Shown one piece after another: positions 33,765 to 42,006 of a stretch of 64,000 nucleotides of DNA. The DNA lies in assembly GCF_001427665.1 (NCBI RefSeq), contig NZ_LMHC01000024.1, positions 310,598-374,597 on the forward strand. The letters are read 5' to 3'. A program made the position numbers and the translations under genes. Under the pieces are notes generated by a model, which did no database searches, was not told the DNA's origin, and worked only from the letters and a program-made list of their open reading frames with translations. The stretch comes from Caulobacter sp. Root655 (lineage in GTDB: Bacteria > Pseudomonadota > Alphaproteobacteria > Caulobacterales > Caulobacteraceae). Position 1 is the first letter of the stretch. Every line of letters begins with the position of its first letter.

Positions 33765-35278
33765 CCAGCACGACGCCGCTCTCTCCCAAGCCCAAGGCCG
33801 CCGTGATCGGCGCCGGGTTCGGCGGCCTGGCCCTGGCCATCCGCCTGCAGTCGAACGGCTTCGACGTCACCGTGTTCGAAGGCCGCGAGAAGCCGGGCGG
33901 CCGGGCCTATGTCTGGCACGACGACGGCTTCACCTTCGACGCCGGCCCGACGGTGATCACCGATCCCGATTGCCTGAAGGAACTGTTCGAACTCTCCGGC
34001 CGCAGGATCGAGGACTATGTCGAGCTGCTGCCGGTCGATCCATTCTACCGCTTGGTCTGGGAAGACGGCGACGTCTTCGACTACGTTGACGACCAGGAAG
34101 GTCTGGATCGCCAGATCGCCGCCCGCAACCCGGCCGACGTCGAGGGCTACCGCCGCTTCCACGCCTATTCCGAGGAGCTGTACCAGAAGGGCTATGTCGA
34201 ACTGGGCGCCGTGCCGTTCCTCGACTTTTCCAGCATGCTCGCCAACGCCCCGGCCCTGATGAAGCTGCAGGCCTGGCGCAGCGTCTATGACAAGGTCGCC
34301 GGCTTCGTGAAGGACGAGCACGTGCGCCAGGCGCTGTCGTTCCACAGCCTGCTGGTCGGTGGCAGCCCGTTCGCCACCTCGTCGATCTACGCCCTGATCC
34401 ACGCCCTGGAGCGTCGCGGCGGCGTCTGGTTCCCGCGCGGCGGCACGCACGCCCTGGTCCGGGCGCTGGTGAAATTGTTCGAAGACCTGGGCGGCCAGAT
34501 CCACCTGGGTCAGCCGATCCAGAAGATCACCACCAAGGCCGGCCGCGTCACCGGCGTGATCCGCGCCGACGGCCAGTTCGAGGCCTTCGACACCGTCGCC
34601 TCGAACGCCGACGTCATGCACACCTATCGCCATCTTCTGGCCGACGACCCACGGGGCAAGAAGGTGGGCAAGGCGCTGGAAGGCAAGCGCTGGAGCCCGT
34701 CGCTGTTCGTGGTCTATTTCGGCCTGAAGACCACCCACCCCGAGATCCGCCACCACACCATCTGCTTCGGCAACCGCTATCGCGAACTGATCGGCGAGAT
34801 CTACGGCAAGGACGGCCTGGCCGACGACTTCTCGCTGTACCTGCATCACCCGAGCGCCAGCGACCCGTCGATGGCCCCGGAGGGCTGCTCGGCCTTCTAC
34901 GCCCTGTCGCCGGTGCCCAACCTGGAGACCGCCAATATCGACTGGTCGGTCGAAGGGCCCAGGTACCGCGACAAGGTCCTGGCCTATCTGGAGAAGCACT
35001 ACATCCCGGGCCTGACCGCCGATATGGTCACCTGCCGGTTCATCACCCCGGACGACTTCGTGACCGACCTCAACGCCTGGAAGGGCGCGGCCTTCTCGCT
35101 GGAGCCGATCCTGACCCAGAGCGCCTTCTTCCGCACCCACAACCGCGACGACGTGATCCCCAACCTCTATTTCGTCGGGGCCGGGACGCATCCGGGCGCG
35201 GGCATTCCGGGCGTGGTCGGCTCGGCCAAGGCGACGGCCGGCCTGATGATCGACGACTACGATACCGTCCCCGCATGA
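33761..35278 (+). CDS. crtI: Phytoene desaturase (CrtI type)
   Basis: CrtI introduces four double bonds into phytoene to make lycopene. The 505-residue protein begins with the FAD-binding block AVIGAGFGGLALAIRLQ, then GREKPGGRAYVW, and ends with NLYFVGAGTHPGAGIPGV, the typical CrtI signature. The ATG overlaps the crtY stop (ATGA), with GGAGG ten bases upstream. In its frame the reading continues further upstream through crtY, but that part is shadow sequence. Expected to be membrane-associated. Confidence 0.97.
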   Translation: MTSTTPLSPKPKAAVIGAGFGGLALAIRLQSNGFDVTVFEGREKPGGRAYVWHDDGFTFDAGPTVITDPDCLKELFELSGRRIEDYVELLPVDPFYRLVWEDGDVFDYVDDQEGLDRQIAARNPADVEGYRRFHAYSEELYQKGYVELGAVPFLDFSSMLANAPALMKLQAWRSVYDKVAGFVKDEHVRQALSFHSLLVGGSPFATSSIYALIHALERRGGVWFPRGGTHALVRALVKLFEDLGGQIHLGQPIQKITTKAGRVTGVIRADGQFEAFDTVASNADVMHTYRHLLADDPRGKKVGKALEGKRWSPSLFVVYFGLKTTHPEIRHHTICFGNRYRELIGEIYGKDGLADDFSLYLHHPSASDPSMAPEGCSAFYALSPVPNLETANIDWSVEGPRYRDKVLAYLEKHYIPGLTADMVTCRFITPDDFVTDLNAWKGAAFSLEPILTQSAFFRTHNRDDVIPNLYFVGAGTHPGAGIPGVVGSAKATAGLMIDDYDTVPA

Positions 35279-36204
35279 GCGACTTGGAAGCGCAGAGCCG
35301 CGAGGCGATCCAGAAGGGCAGCAAGAGCTTCGCCGCCGCCGCCGCCCTGTTCGACGCCGAAACGCGAGCCGACGCCGAAATGCTCTACGCTTGGTGCCGT
35401 CACTGCGACGACGTGATCGACGGCCAGACCCTGGGCCACGGCATGAGCCCGGTGGCCGACGGCCCGGCGCGGCTGGAGGCCCTCTACGCCCAGACCCGCG
35501 CCGCGATGGCAGGCGAAAGGCCCACCGACCCGGTGTTCGCCGCCTTCCAGACCGTGGCCCTGCGTCGGGGCATTCCCGAGCGCTACGCCCTGGACATGAT
35601 CGATGGCTTCGCCATGGACGTGGCCGGCCGCCGCTACCAGACCCTCGACGACCTGCTGGAATACTGCTGGGGCGTGGCCGGCGTGGTCGGAACGATGATG
35701 GCCCTGGTCATGGGCGTCCGCCCGGACGACCTGCCAACCCTGCGCCGCGCCCAGGACCTGGGCCTGGGCTTCCAACTGACCAACATCGCCCGCGACATCG
35801 TCGAGGACGCCCGCAACGGCCGGGTCTACGTGCCCGGCGACTGGCTGGCCGAACGGGGCGTGCCGGAGGACGCGGTCGCCGATCCAGCCCACAGGACCGC
35901 CGTGGCGGTCCTCGCGAAGAGGCTGGTCGACGCCGCGGAGCCCTACTACGCCTCCGCCCGCTGGGGCTTGCGCGACCTGCCGGTCCGCTCGGCCTGGGCC
36001 ATCGCGGCGGCGCGCGGGGTCTATCGGCAGATCGGGCTGGACGTGGTGAAGGCTGGCGACACGGCGTGGGACGAGCGCGTGGTGGTCAGCGGCCGGATGA
36101 AGGCCTGGCGGGCGCTGGAGGGTGGCGTCGTGGCGCTGCGCTCGGCGACGCTGGACCGCTGGGGCAAGGCGCCGGCGCGGCCTGATCTATGGTCGAAAAT
36201 CTAG
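35275..36204 (+). CDS. crtB: Phytoene synthase
   Basis: CrtB joins two geranylgeranyl diphosphates to phytoene. The 309-residue protein has the first aspartate motif DDVID (45-49) and the second block TNIARDIVEDARNGRVYVP with D174 and D178, both magnesium-diphosphate-binding sites. The start overlaps the crtI stop by ATGA. After the stop come repeats, then the convergent crtZ gene. Confidence 0.97.
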   Translation: MSDLEAQSREAIQKGSKSFAAAAALFDAETRADAEMLYAWCRHCDDVIDGQTLGHGMSPVADGPARLEALYAQTRAAMAGERPTDPVFAAFQTVALRRGIPERYALDMIDGFAMDVAGRRYQTLDDLLEYCWGVAGVVGTMMALVMGVRPDDLPTLRRAQDLGLGFQLTNIARDIVEDARNGRVYVPGDWLAERGVPEDAVADPAHRTAVAVLAKRLVDAAEPYYASARWGLRDLPVRSAWAIAAARGVYRQIGLDVVKAGDTAWDERVVVSGRMKAWRALEGGVVALRSATLDRWGKAPARPDLWSKI

Positions 36205-36214
36205 GAAACGGCGC

Positions 36215-36330
36215 ACTTGCCCCCTCCGGGCCTGACGGCCCTCCTCCCCCATAGGGGGAAGAGCTTCGCGCTTTGGGCTCCGCCCCCTATGGGGGCGGAC
36301 AGGCGACGAAGTCGCCAGGTGGGGGCAAGT
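36215..36330. repeat. Composite intergenic repeat between crtB and crtZ
   Basis: A 116-bp unit that begins ACTTGCCCCC and ends GGGGGCAAGT, with inner hairpins such as CCCCCATAGGGGG and CGCCCCCTATGGGGGCG. It sits between convergent crtB and crtZ, probably a bidirectional barrier to transcription. Confidence 0.8.
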
Positions 36331-36341
36331 CCGAAGACGCC

Positions 36342-36815
36342 CTAAACCCCCACGCCCCTATCCCGCAGCTTCGCCTTCAGCTCCCGCACCGGCCGGGCCA
36401 GCAGGAACCCGAACGACACCGCCCCGTCCTTCGTATGCACCGCGTGATGGATCCGGTGCGCCTGGATCAACTGCCGCCAGTACCGCGACTTGCCCAGCGG
36501 CACCTTGAACCGCTGGTGCACCATGCCGTCGTGGAACACCGCGTAGATCGCGCCATAGGCCGTGACGCCCAACCCGATCGGCAGCAGCCACGGAATCCCG
36601 TGTACGCCGAAATAGATCGCCACGATGGCCGGGGCGGCGAACACCACCGCGAACAGGTCGTTGAGCTCGAACATGCCGGTGCGCGGCTCGTGGTGCGAGC
36701 GGTGCCACACCCACAGGAAGCCGTGCATCACGTAGCGGTGCGTGAACCAGGCGAAGCCTTCCATGAAGGCCAGGGCCGCCAGGAACAGGGCCAGGTCGAG
36801 GCCGAGGATCTGCAT
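36342..36815 (-). CDS. crtZ: Beta-carotene hydroxylase (CrtZ type)
   Basis: CrtZ hydroxylates beta-carotene at both rings to zeaxanthin, a diiron membrane enzyme. The 157-residue protein has the four histidine motifs HRYVMH, HRSHH, HDGMVH and HRIHH expected for fatty-acid-hydroxylase-like enzymes, and about four hydrophobic segments. The start at 36815 (MQILGLDLAL) is chosen because the upstream frame residues are unlike the family. It is the last gene of the leftward crtE-ABC-crtZ unit, seven bases after the permease gene. Confidence 0.95.
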   Translation of the reverse strand: MQILGLDLALFLAALAFMEGFAWFTHRYVMHGFLWVWHRSHHEPRTGMFELNDLFAVVFAAPAIVAIYFGVHGIPWLLPIGLGVTAYGAIYAVFHDGMVHQRFKVPLGKSRYWRQLIQAHRIHHAVHTKDGAVSFGFLLARPVRELKAKLRDRGVGV

Positions 36816-36822
36816 CGTTCTC

Positions 36823-38031
36823 CTACCGTCGCAACCGGCGGGCCAGCACATGGGCCAGGCCCAGGCCGACCAGGCCGATGGCCGTCAGCACGCCCCAGGC
36901 CTTATACACCGCGCCGACCCCGGCGTCGCGCCAGAGGATGGCCTGATAGGCCTCGATGGCCCAGGCGTGCGGCGTGAACCAGCCCACCTGTTGCAGCCAG
37001 GGCGGCATCAGGAAGCGCGGCACCATGCTGCCGCCGACCGCCGCCAGGACCAGGATCACGAAGGTCGACAACATCTGCGCCTGGTCGCGTGTCCGACAGA
37101 TCGAGACCAGGCCGAGCGCCAGCCCCGCCGCGCAGGCCGAGGCCGCCAGGGTGGTCGGCAGCCACAGGGCCGCGTGCTGGACCACCGCCACGCCGTAGAC
37201 GAGCTGGGCGGTGGCGAAGATCGTCACGGCCTGGACGAGGCCCTGGGCGACCAGGAACAGGAACTTGCCGGTCACCACCGGCCCCATGCCGGCCACCCCG
37301 GCCAGCAGGCGATCGGCGACGCCGGTGCGCCGTTCCTCCATCAGGCCCAGCGCGCCCTGCATGGCCGAGAACAGGGCGAACAGGATCATCACCGCCCCGG
37401 CGTAGTAGGCGATCACCCCGCCTCCGGTCTTGACGTCCTTGACCTCCTCGCGGTCGAACAGGCTGGTGTCGGTCCTGGGCGGAGCCTTGCGCAGGGCCCG
37501 CGCCGCGGCGTCGACCCGGGCGATCTGGGCGGGCGTCAACGAACCCAGGGCCGGCGCGACCTGGTCGACCGTGCGGCGCAGGGCGACGTCGGGCAAGGCG
37601 GCCGCCAGGACCTGCTGGACCCTTGCCTGGGTCAGGGGCGCGGCCACGGCGCGGCTGGAATCGGCGACGATCAGGAATGGCTTGCCCGGCCCGGCGGGGT
37701 CGGTGCGGATCACCAGCCCGGCGTCGGCCTGTCCCGCCTTGACCTGGCGGCGCACCTCGCTGTCCGTGGACGGAGAAACGACCTCGGCGCGGATGTCGGG
37801 CGACTTGACCAGCGCCGTCGTCAATCGCGCGGAGGTCTCGGTCCTGGCCATGTCGGCCACGGCCAGCTTCAGTTGGATATTCTCGCCCGTGGTGCCGGCG
37901 AACACCGACGAGAAGATCAGAAACACCAGCGGCGGCAGCAGGAAGGTCATGATCAGCGCGCCGCGGTCGCGCCACAGCTCCAGCGCCATGACCCGCACCA
38001 TGGCGACGATCATCAGCAGGCGAGCGCTCAT
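36823..38031 (-). CDS. ABC-2 type transporter permease
   Basis: A 402-residue membrane protein of the ABC-2 export family. It starts with one span (ALIMTFLLPPLVFLIFSSVFAG), then a large extracytoplasmic domain (about 50-210) and five later spans, including AVMILFALFSAMQGALGLMEERRTG with the conserved coupling EER and VVTGKFLFLVAQGLVQ. The start overlaps the ATPase gene by ATGA and the end is followed seven bases later by crtZ. Its place in a carotenoid operon suggests export of a pigment or of a membrane lipid, but there is no direct evidence. Confidence 0.9.
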   Translation of the reverse strand: MSARLLMIVAMVRVMALELWRDRGALIMTFLLPPLVFLIFSSVFAGTTGENIQLKLAVADMARTETSARLTTALVKSPDIRAEVVSPSTDSEVRRQVKAGQADAGLVIRTDPAGPGKPFLIVADSSRAVAAPLTQARVQQVLAAALPDVALRRTVDQVAPALGSLTPAQIARVDAAARALRKAPPRTDTSLFDREEVKDVKTGGGVIAYYAGAVMILFALFSAMQGALGLMEERRTGVADRLLAGVAGMGPVVTGKFLFLVAQGLVQAVTIFATAQLVYGVAVVQHAALWLPTTLAASACAAGLALGLVSICRTRDQAQMLSTFVILVLAAVGGSMVPRFLMPPWLQQVGWFTPHAWAIEAYQAILWRDAGVGAVYKAWGVLTAIGLVGLGLAHVLARRLRR

Positions 38032-38969
38032 GCCGCCTGCTTCCGCTCGGCCAGCAGGGTGAACAGGTTGGCCAGCGACGGCTCTCGCACCCGGATCTCG
38101 CTCGGCGCCAACCCCGCTTCGCGCAGACGCTTGTCCAGCCGCTCGGCGGCCGCGTAGCCGTCGGCGTCGAGCCGCGACCAGACCAGCGACCGGGGCGTGC
38201 GCTCCAGCCCCTCCTGGGCCAAGCGGGCCTCGCCGGCGGGGTCGGCCTCTGTCGTCAGGTGGACGAGGATCTCCATCCGGGCGCCGAAGGCTTCGGCGAC
38301 CAGCGCCTTGGGTTCGCCTTCCAGCACCATCCGGCCCTCGCGCAGGAACCCGACCCGGTCGGCCAGAGCCCCGGCTTGCTCCAGGTCGTGGGTGGTCATC
38401 AGCACGGCGACGCCCAGGTCACGCAGGCCCCGGATCACCACGTCGACCGCCTCCCGGGCGTCGATGTCGACGCCGACGGTCGGCTCGTCGAGGATCAGCA
38501 GGGAGGGTTCATGGACGATCGCGGCGGCGATGTTGGCCCGGCGCTGATAGCCGCCCGACAGGTGCTTGATCGGCACATGGGCGCGATCGACCGTACGGGT
38601 CAGTTCCAGGGCGCGTCGCACGGCGGCGGCCACGGCCTTGCGCGGCGTGCCGGCCAGGACGGCGAAGGTCTGGAGGTTCTCGGCCACCGTCAGGTTCGGA
38701 TAGAGCGCGATCTCCTGCGGGACCAGGCCCAGGCCCGCGCGGGCGGTGGGGACCCGGGCCGGGTCGCGGCCGTTCAGCAGCACCTCGCCGCTGTCGGGTC
38801 GGATGCGGCCGCAGATCGTGCGGATCAGGGTGGTCTTACCCGCCCCGTTCGGACCCAGCAGGGCATAGATCTCGCCGGGCCGCAGCGTCAGGTCGACGTC
38901 GCGCAGCACGGGCTTGCCGCCATAGGCGTGGACCGCGCCCTTTACCGTCAGAATGGGATCTGGACTCAC
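38028..38969 (-). CDS. ABC-2 type exporter ATPase
   Basis: A 313-residue ABC ATPase of the DrrA-like family. It has Walker A GPNGAGKTT (39-47), LSGG (137-140), Walker B LLILDEPT (157-164), and the H-loop TTHD. The C-terminal 90 residues after about 220 are the extra domain typical of the drug/lipid export group. The GTG start overlaps the crtE stop (GTGA), and its stop overlaps the permease start. The three genes crtE, ATPase and permease are thus one translation-coupled unit. Confidence 0.95.
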   Translation of the reverse strand: MSPDPILTVKGAVHAYGGKPVLRDVDLTLRPGEIYALLGPNGAGKTTLIRTICGRIRPDSGEVLLNGRDPARVPTARAGLGLVPQEIALYPNLTVAENLQTFAVLAGTPRKAVAAAVRRALELTRTVDRAHVPIKHLSGGYQRRANIAAAIVHEPSLLILDEPTVGVDIDAREAVDVVIRGLRDLGVAVLMTTHDLEQAGALADRVGFLREGRMVLEGEPKALVAEAFGARMEILVHLTTEADPAGEARLAQEGLERTPRSLVWSRLDADGYAAAERLDKRLREAGLAPSEIRVREPSLANLFTLLAERKQAA

Positions 38970-39859
38970 GCCGCCGCCTTGCGCCCCGCGAACAGGCCGC
39001 CGACATAGGCGCCCAGCAGGTCGCCGCAACCGACGCCGGCCAGGGCGTTCGCGGCGCTGGCCAGGTGGCCTTCCATGGCCTGGCGAGCGCCGGCCAGGCC
39101 CAGGGTCGAGACCACCGTGGTCATGGCCGCGTCCTTGCCGACATCCTTGCCGGCCGCCTCGGCCGAACCTTGGGCGTCGATCAGGTCGTCGCGAATCTGG
39201 AAGGCCAGGCCGACGTGGCGGGCGAACAGGCCGACGGCCTCGACCGCCGTCACGGACGCCCCGGCGATCGCCGCTCCGCCCTGGGCGGCGGCGATGATCA
39301 GCACGCCGGTCTTCTCGTGGTTCAGCCGGTCCAGCGTGGCCTGGTCGCGCAGCTTCTCACGATCGAACAGGTCGCGGGCCTGGCCGGCGATCAGGCCGGA
39401 GAACCCCACCGCCTGGGCGGCGCGGGCGGTCAGGTCGGCGCGCAGGGGGCCCGGCAGGCCAGCGTCGGCGGCGATCACCGCATAGGCCTGGTTCAGCAGG
39501 CCGACGCCGGCCAGGATCGCCGTGGCCTCGTCGAAGGCCCGGTGGATGGTCGGCAGGCCCCGGCGCAGGCCGGCGTTGTCCATCGACGGCAGGTCGTCGA
39601 GGATCAGCGAGGCGGCGTGGATCATCTCGAAGGCGCAGGCCGCATCCAGGGCCGCGCCCTCCGGCGCGCCGAACTCGGCGGCGGCCAGCAGGGTGACCAT
39701 CGGACGAAAACGTTTCCCCGGCGCCAGCAGAGCGTAGCGCACCGCCTCGACCAGGCGGTCCGGCGCCGAGCCGACGGGCGGCGCGAGTTCGGCCAGCCGA
39801 CGGTCGACGCCGACGCGCAAGGCTTCAAATCTCTGCGGAAAAGCGGCGTGGTCGTCCAT
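38966..39859 (-). CDS. crtE: Geranylgeranyl diphosphate synthase
   Basis: CrtE builds geranylgeranyl diphosphate (C20) from farnesyl and isopentenyl diphosphates, the precursor of phytoene. The 297-residue protein has the first aspartate-rich motif DDLPSMD (88-94) and the second DDLID (224-228), plus PGKRFRPM. The gene is first in the leftward unit with the exporter and crtZ. Farnesyl diphosphate synthase is a possible alternative from sequence alone; the crt context decides. Confidence 0.94.
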   Translation of the reverse strand: MDDHAAFPQRFEALRVGVDRRLAELAPPVGSAPDRLVEAVRYALLAPGKRFRPMVTLLAAAEFGAPEGAALDAACAFEMIHAASLILDDLPSMDNAGLRRGLPTIHRAFDEATAILAGVGLLNQAYAVIAADAGLPGPLRADLTARAAQAVGFSGLIAGQARDLFDREKLRDQATLDRLNHEKTGVLIIAAAQGGAAIAGASVTAVEAVGLFARHVGLAFQIRDDLIDAQGSAEAAGKDVGKDAAMTTVVSTLGLAGARQAMEGHLASAANALAGVGCGDLLGAYVGGLFAGRKAAA

Positions 39860-39946
39860 CTCGCGAGTTGCGACCGTGTTCTTCTCGCCCCGACGCGGGC
39901 CCGCTCATTTGAAGGCGCCCTCGGCGGGCGTCAACTTAAAGGTCCA

Positions 39947-39995
39947 GTCCTCCCCCTTGGGGGAGATGTCGGCGAAGCCGACGGTGGGGGAGGAC
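39947..39995. repeat. Short CTCCCCC/GGGGGAG hairpin repeat
   Basis: Arms GTCCTCCCCC and GGGGGAGGAC flank CTTGGGGGAGATGTCGGCG and a small GTCGGCGAAGCCGAC stem. It lies in the gap between the divergent-orientation upstream region of crtE and the next lipoprotein gene. Related units are at 63731-63780 and 63820-63867, and a shortened one at 47185-47205. Confidence 0.75.
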
Positions 39996-39997
39996 CA

Positions 39998-40525
39998 TCA
40001 CCCCCGGCAGAACCCGAAGAACCGCTTGATGTTGGCCCGCTCGTCCGGCGAGCGGGCGTTCTGGGGGTAGACATGGTCCTCGACCTGGGCGATCGCGCCG
40101 GTCTTCTCGAAACTGGCCAGCACCGGATCGGCCAGCGGAATCTCGCCCATCGCGTCCCACCCGCCGGTCAGTTCCGAGCGCTGCAGGCGCGCCACGTAGC
40201 GCCCTTCGGCCTTGGCGGACCGGAACCGCACCGCGCCGGGGCCGGGCTTGCCCTTCTCCAGGTCGGTGACGAAGCCGACGGCCGGCGCCTGACGGCGGCA
40301 GTCGAACATGATCCCGACGATGTCGCTGTCGGGCACGCCGTAGCTCAGATGCACCTTGCCGCCGAGGCCCTCACGATAGTTCCAGACCATGTTGGCGGGC
40401 GGCGACGAGGCCGCGTCCTCGGCCCGGCCGGCGGTCAAGCCCATCGGCGCCGTGGTGGTCGAACAGGCCCCCAACACCGCCGCGCTCGCGCCCAGCAGCA
40501 GCCAAAGTCCCCAGCGCTTCATCAT
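39998..40525 (-). CDS. Lipoprotein of unknown function
   Basis: A 175-residue protein with a signal peptide and lipobox LGAC, C21 lipidated. The mature part, after about residue 45, has strands MVWNYREGLGGKVHLSYGVPDSDIVGIMFDC and a helix near the end (SFEKTGAIAQVE). Two further cysteines, C76 and C173, could form a disulfide. The family is not recognised with confidence. It lies next to a second lipoprotein on the other strand. Confidence 0.75.
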   Translation of the reverse strand: MMKRWGLWLLLGASAAVLGACSTTTAPMGLTAGRAEDAASSPPANMVWNYREGLGGKVHLSYGVPDSDIVGIMFDCRRQAPAVGFVTDLEKGKPGPGAVRFRSAKAEGRYVARLQRSELTGGWDAMGEIPLADPVLASFEKTGAIAQVEDHVYPQNARSPDERANIKRFFGFCRG

Positions 40526-40657
40526 CCGCTCCCCTGTCAGCCCAACGCCCCTGTAGCCGCGTTCGACGCGAATGGCGACGCTTCACACCCCATGGACGAT
40601 CCCGACGCGGCAAGGCAGGTTGTGCTTTCGGGGTGACGCGCTGCCTGGAGAAGCCTG

Positions 40658-41491
40658 ATGAAGACCCCTGCCCTCGCCGCCCTCGCCCTGGTCGCCGCGC
40701 TCGGCGCCTGCGACCGCAAGCCGGCCGAGGCGCCGCAAGCCCCGGCCGCTCCGACGGCGCCCGCCGCCCCGGCTCCCGCCGCCCGCCCCCTGGCCTTCGA
40801 CCAGTCCGACGACGCCGCCAAGGTCGCCCTGCGCCTGCCGGCCGAGATCGCCCGCTTCCCCGCCCTGCACGCCCTGCTCTACGACCGTGAGGTCGCGGGC
40901 CTGAAAGCCTTCGCGGCCAAGGCCCAGGCCGACCGCAAGGCGTCGGACGGATCCTACCCCTGGCGGGCCTATGGCCGGCAAAGCCAATGGTTCCTGAGCG
41001 CCGACGCCGCGCCGCTGGTGGCCTTACGCGCCCTGTGGTTCGAGGACACCGGCGGCGCCCATCCCAACCATGGCGGCTCGACCCTGCTCTGGAACACCGC
41101 CAGCAACAGCGAGATCCAGACCAAGGCCCTGTTCCGTCCCGACGCCGACATGAAGGTGCTGGACAAGGCGATCTGCGACGCGGTCGGCGCCGCCAAGTCG
41201 CACCGCGAGGGTGCCGTGCCGCTGAACGACATGTTCGCCTGTCCCAAATGGTCCGAAACCGTGCTGGTGCTGACCCCCTCGACCACGCCGGGCAAGATCG
41301 GCGGCCTGACCGCGATCATCGACCCCTACGTGGTCGGCCCCTATGCCGAGGGCGACTACGAGGTCACCGTCCCGGCCTCGACCTTCCAGGCCCTGCTGGC
41401 CCCGGCCTATGCCGGCGCCTTCGGCGGCGCGCCCAAGTCGCCGGGCAATCCGGATGGGACGCTGAGCGTGACGATGGATGTGGTGAAGTAG
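40658..41491 (+). CDS. DUF3298/RsiV-like lipoprotein
   Basis: A 277-residue protein with signal and lipobox ALGAC, C18 lipidated, then a proline/alanine-rich linker to about residue 45. The mature region, with GGAHPNHGGSTLLWNTASN, is the DUF3298 signature: YEDTGGAHPN in related proteins. LTAIIDPYVVGPYAEGDYEVTVPASTFQALL near the C-terminus is also typical. Family members include RsiV, a lysozyme-binding anti-sigma factor, but this protein lacks an obvious sigma-binding segment and is more likely a periplasmic sugar- or peptidoglycan-interacting protein. Confidence 0.8.
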   Translation: MKTPALAALALVAALGACDRKPAEAPQAPAAPTAPAAPAPAARPLAFDQSDDAAKVALRLPAEIARFPALHALLYDREVAGLKAFAAKAQADRKASDGSYPWRAYGRQSQWFLSADAAPLVALRALWFEDTGGAHPNHGGSTLLWNTASNSEIQTKALFRPDADMKVLDKAICDAVGAAKSHREGAVPLNDMFACPKWSETVLVLTPSTTPGKIGGLTAIIDPYVVGPYAEGDYEVTVPASTFQALLAPAYAGAFGGAPKSPGNPDGTLSVTMDVVK

Positions 41492-41492
41492 A

Positions 41493-41990
41493 TTGTCTTA
41501 TATTTGCAGCCAATGCGGCGTCACTCATGAGGGACTGCCGGCCTCTACTTGTCGCGCTCCCGGCCTATGGTTGGAAGCGACGGAAGAGGAGCGCGCGCGG
41601 GACTTCCGTTTGAGCGATGATTTCTGCGCGTTTCGCGAAGAGCACTTCTTCGTTCGCTGCGTGCTGAAAATCCCGATCGTCGATTCCGACAGCGAAGTAT
41701 TCGAGTTCGGGGTCTGGAGCACGTTAAGCGCGGAGAATTTCTGGCGCTACGTGGAGACGTTCGACGATCAGGACCAATCGAAGCTCGGTGAAATGTTCGG
41801 CTGGTTTTCCAATCGGTTGGCGGGCTACCCCGACACACAGGGGTTGGCCTGCCACGTGGTTCCGCAGGATAACCGGCAACGACCGACTATCGTCCTGGAG
41901 CCAACGGATCACCCCCTCGCCATCCAGCAGCGGGAGGGGGTGACCTTAGACTACGTACTCCGCTACCTGCACGACAACGGCGTGCTTTAG
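41493..41990 (+). CDS. DUF2199 protein
   Basis: A 165-residue protein matching the DUF2199 family. Near its start is a CXXC pair (YICSQCGVTHEGLP) that could bind zinc. Blocks include FREEHFFVRCVLKIPI and WSTLSAENFWRYVE. The TTG start follows a GGTGAAG and lies one base after the preceding stop. Codon use is visibly less G+C-biased than neighbours. It is convergent with pccB. Function unknown; related proteins occur scattered in proteobacteria and may travel horizontally. Confidence 0.8.
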   Translation: MSYICSQCGVTHEGLPASTCRAPGLWLEATEEERARDFRLSDDFCAFREEHFFVRCVLKIPIVDSDSEVFEFGVWSTLSAENFWRYVETFDDQDQSKLGEMFGWFSNRLAGYPDTQGLACHVVPQDNRQRPTIVLEPTDHPLAIQQREGVTLDYVLRYLHDNGVL

Positions 41991-42006
41991 TCAGGATGTT
42001 CCGCCT

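Noticed and set aside
32561..35278. A 905-codon frame that might be a fusion of an unknown domain to CrtI
   Set aside because: The first part is out-of-frame crtY sequence, extremely R/P-rich; CrtI has its own ATG with GGAGG and an ATGA overlap with crtY.
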